Assembly: GCF_002051585.1 (NCBI RefSeq)
Contig: NZ_MZGX01000020.1
Span: 33,514-97,513 of the forward strand
Reading direction: 5' to 3'
DNA length: 64,000 nt
DNA from: Ruminiclostridium hungatei
Lineage (GTDB): Bacteria > Bacillota > Clostridia > Acetivibrionales > DSM-1351
In this document: piece by piece, positions 63,262-64,000 of the stretch
Layout: each line of letters begins with the position of its first letter
Position numbering within the stretch: the stretch's first letter is position 1
Made by a program: the position numbers and the translations under genes
Notes under the pieces: generated by a model
What the model saw: the letters and a program-made list of their open reading frames with translations, nothing else
Told to the model about the DNA's origin: nothing
Database searches by the model: none

Positions 63262-63483
63262 ATGGCAGAGATAAAATATGAGATTACAGAAAGTCTTGGA
63301 GCATTATCCGAGTCAGGCAAGGGCTGGTTCAAAGAATTGAACCTTGTGAGCTGGAACGACAGGGAGCCCAAGTACGACATACGTGACTGGTCACCTGAGC
63401 ACGAGAAGATGGGCAAGGGAGTGACCCTGTCAAAGGATGAGCTCAGGGAGCTTAAAAAATTGCTTAACAACATGGATTTATAA
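63262..63483 (+). CDS. PC4/YdbC-like single-strand DNA-binding protein
   Basis: The 73-residue product, AEIKYEITESLGALSES followed by GWFKELNLVSWNDREPKYDIRDW and GVTLSKDELRELKKLL, matches the bacterial YdbC/PC4 fold, which binds single-stranded DNA as a dimer. GGAGG lies six bases before ATG 63262. It follows the ROK gene by 25 bases and is closed by a terminator. Confidence 0.88.
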   Translation: MAEIKYEITESLGALSESGKGWFKELNLVSWNDREPKYDIRDWSPEHEKMGKGVTLSKDELRELKKLLNNMDL

Positions 63484-63546
63484 AGCATTTTATTTTTCAG
63501 ATTAGTCTTTTTACGGCTTTATTGTGAGTTTTATTTGAATATAAAA

Positions 63547-63580
63547 ACAGCCAGGGCATTTATATCCCTGGCTTTGTTGC
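63547..63580 (+). terminator. Terminator after the PC4-like gene
   Basis: AGCCAGGG (63549-63556) and CCCTGGCT (63566-63573) form an 8-bp stem followed by TTGTTG; the T-run is short. Confidence 0.7.
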
Positions 63581-63613
63581 GCCCTTTAAAGAGCATTGAA
63601 TTGTGAATAGAGG

Positions 63614-63787
63614 CTATTTCCTTTCGAAGGATTGACAGTCGGTGCATTCAACCTCCGTGGGGTTTGATTCATGAGTACCTACCTTGATTTTGCTTAAAGC
63701 GCAAAAACTATCGCTTTTGCTGTGATTGGCACAGGAATAAATACTGCATTCTATGCTGTGGTTGTTGTGAGCTTTAAATATACTCAT
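63614..63787 (-). CDS. DUF1540 small cysteine-rich protein
   Basis: The 57-residue product has the same cysteine layout as the protein at 11016: IECSIYSCANH, DSFCALSKIKVG and VECTDCQSF. The start at 63787 follows GGAGTG at six bases; the frame could begin at 63796 but has no site there. The N-terminus MSIFKAHNNHS is longer than usual. Such proteins are often found in spore formers. Function is unknown. Confidence 0.75.
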   Translation of the reverse strand: MSIFKAHNNHSIECSIYSCANHSKSDSFCALSKIKVGTHESNPTEVECTDCQSFERK

Positions 63788-64000
63788 ATATATCACTCCA
63801 TTTCTTTAGGAAATAGTTTTACACATATATTATTTGAATTAATTATTATATTATTCGAGATAATTTTTCTCAAAAAACAGAGAATTGGCAAAAAAGTAAA
63901 TATTCTTAAGGAAAGAAGCGAAAAAGCAAAAAATACTCATTTATTTTAATGTTGACACTATATGTTGCTTGGTGATAGTATTATATACACAATATATGGA
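63788..64000. other. AT-rich end of the window with a possible promoter
   Basis: The stretch is AT-rich. TTGACA at 63954 is followed after about 18 bases by TAGTAT, a weak match to a -10 box, pointing to a gene beyond the right edge. No complete gene is seen on the plus strand. Confidence 0.3.

Noticed and set aside
1..64000. CRISPR array, tRNA, rRNA, prophage or integrase
   Set aside because: No regularly spaced repeats, tRNA-like folds, rRNA sequence, integrase or phage structural genes were seen while reading both strands.

Overview
The window looks like a chromosome segment of a low-to-moderate-GC, spore-forming, anaerobic Firmicute of the class Clostridia, most likely near the mesophilic cellulolytic Ruminiclostridium/Clostridium cellulolyticum group. 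This is an inference from gene content and style: spoVS, indolepyruvate ferredoxin oxidoreductase, many radical SAM enzymes, strong GGAGG ribosome binding sites, and frequent TTG and GTG starts. No tRNA, rRNA or CRISPR array was seen.

Layout. 1-6.9 kb is an accessory region. It holds two B12-type radical SAM proteins (the first cut by the window edge), an exported protein, a DUF3788 protein, and a compact operon of type II thioesterase, carbon-nitrogen hydrolase, Sfp-type phosphopantetheinyl transferase and chloramphenicol-acetyltransferase-like protein. That operon looks like the service genes of an assembly-line metabolite pathway. 6.9-21 kb is mixed: a secreted 14-motif beta-propeller, an HD hydrolase, a Nim-like flavoprotein, a DUF1540 protein, an aldo/keto reductase, a membrane metallophosphoesterase, a nuclease-helicase fusion followed by a UvrD/PcrA-like helicase, yqeG-aroE, a ComFB protein and an LCP-family cell wall protein. 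22-26.4 kb is an aryl-pyruvate oxidation operon (iorA-iorB-paaK-ACT). 26.5-31.1 kb carries a polysaccharide deacetylase, an extended SDR, an AraC-type gene broken by a mobile element and an unknown protein.

31.4-46.9 kb is core: cinA-murJ-recA-recX (recA with a promoter and LexA box), a hotdog thioesterase, rimO (with a one-base frameshift), pgsA, then fapR-plsX-fabH-fabD-fabG-acpP-fabF-rnc for membrane lipid synthesis. A candidate FapR operator precedes fapR. 46.9-57 kb has an Elp3-like radical SAM protein, spoVS, then a set of redox genes (superoxide dismutase, nitroreductase, ferredoxin-type aldo/keto reductase) separating rnc from smc-ftsY. The last part carries a UPF0182 membrane protein, a KimA-like transporter, a ROK kinase, a PC4-like DNA-binding protein and a second DUF1540 protein.

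The main non-coding content is a set of small, non-autonomous, palindromic elements. Two nearly identical copies of a 271-272 bp TA-flanked MITE lie at 21.1 and 29.4 kb; the second cuts the AraC gene and removing it with one TA restores the frame exactly. A second family is one 184-bp element directly after the recA stop codon plus an isolated end that supplies the ribosome binding site of murJ. Two further long palindromes lie at 10.8 and 27.9 kb. Other points of note are a probable CTG start for fabH, the rimO frameshift and the cryptic assembly-line service operon.
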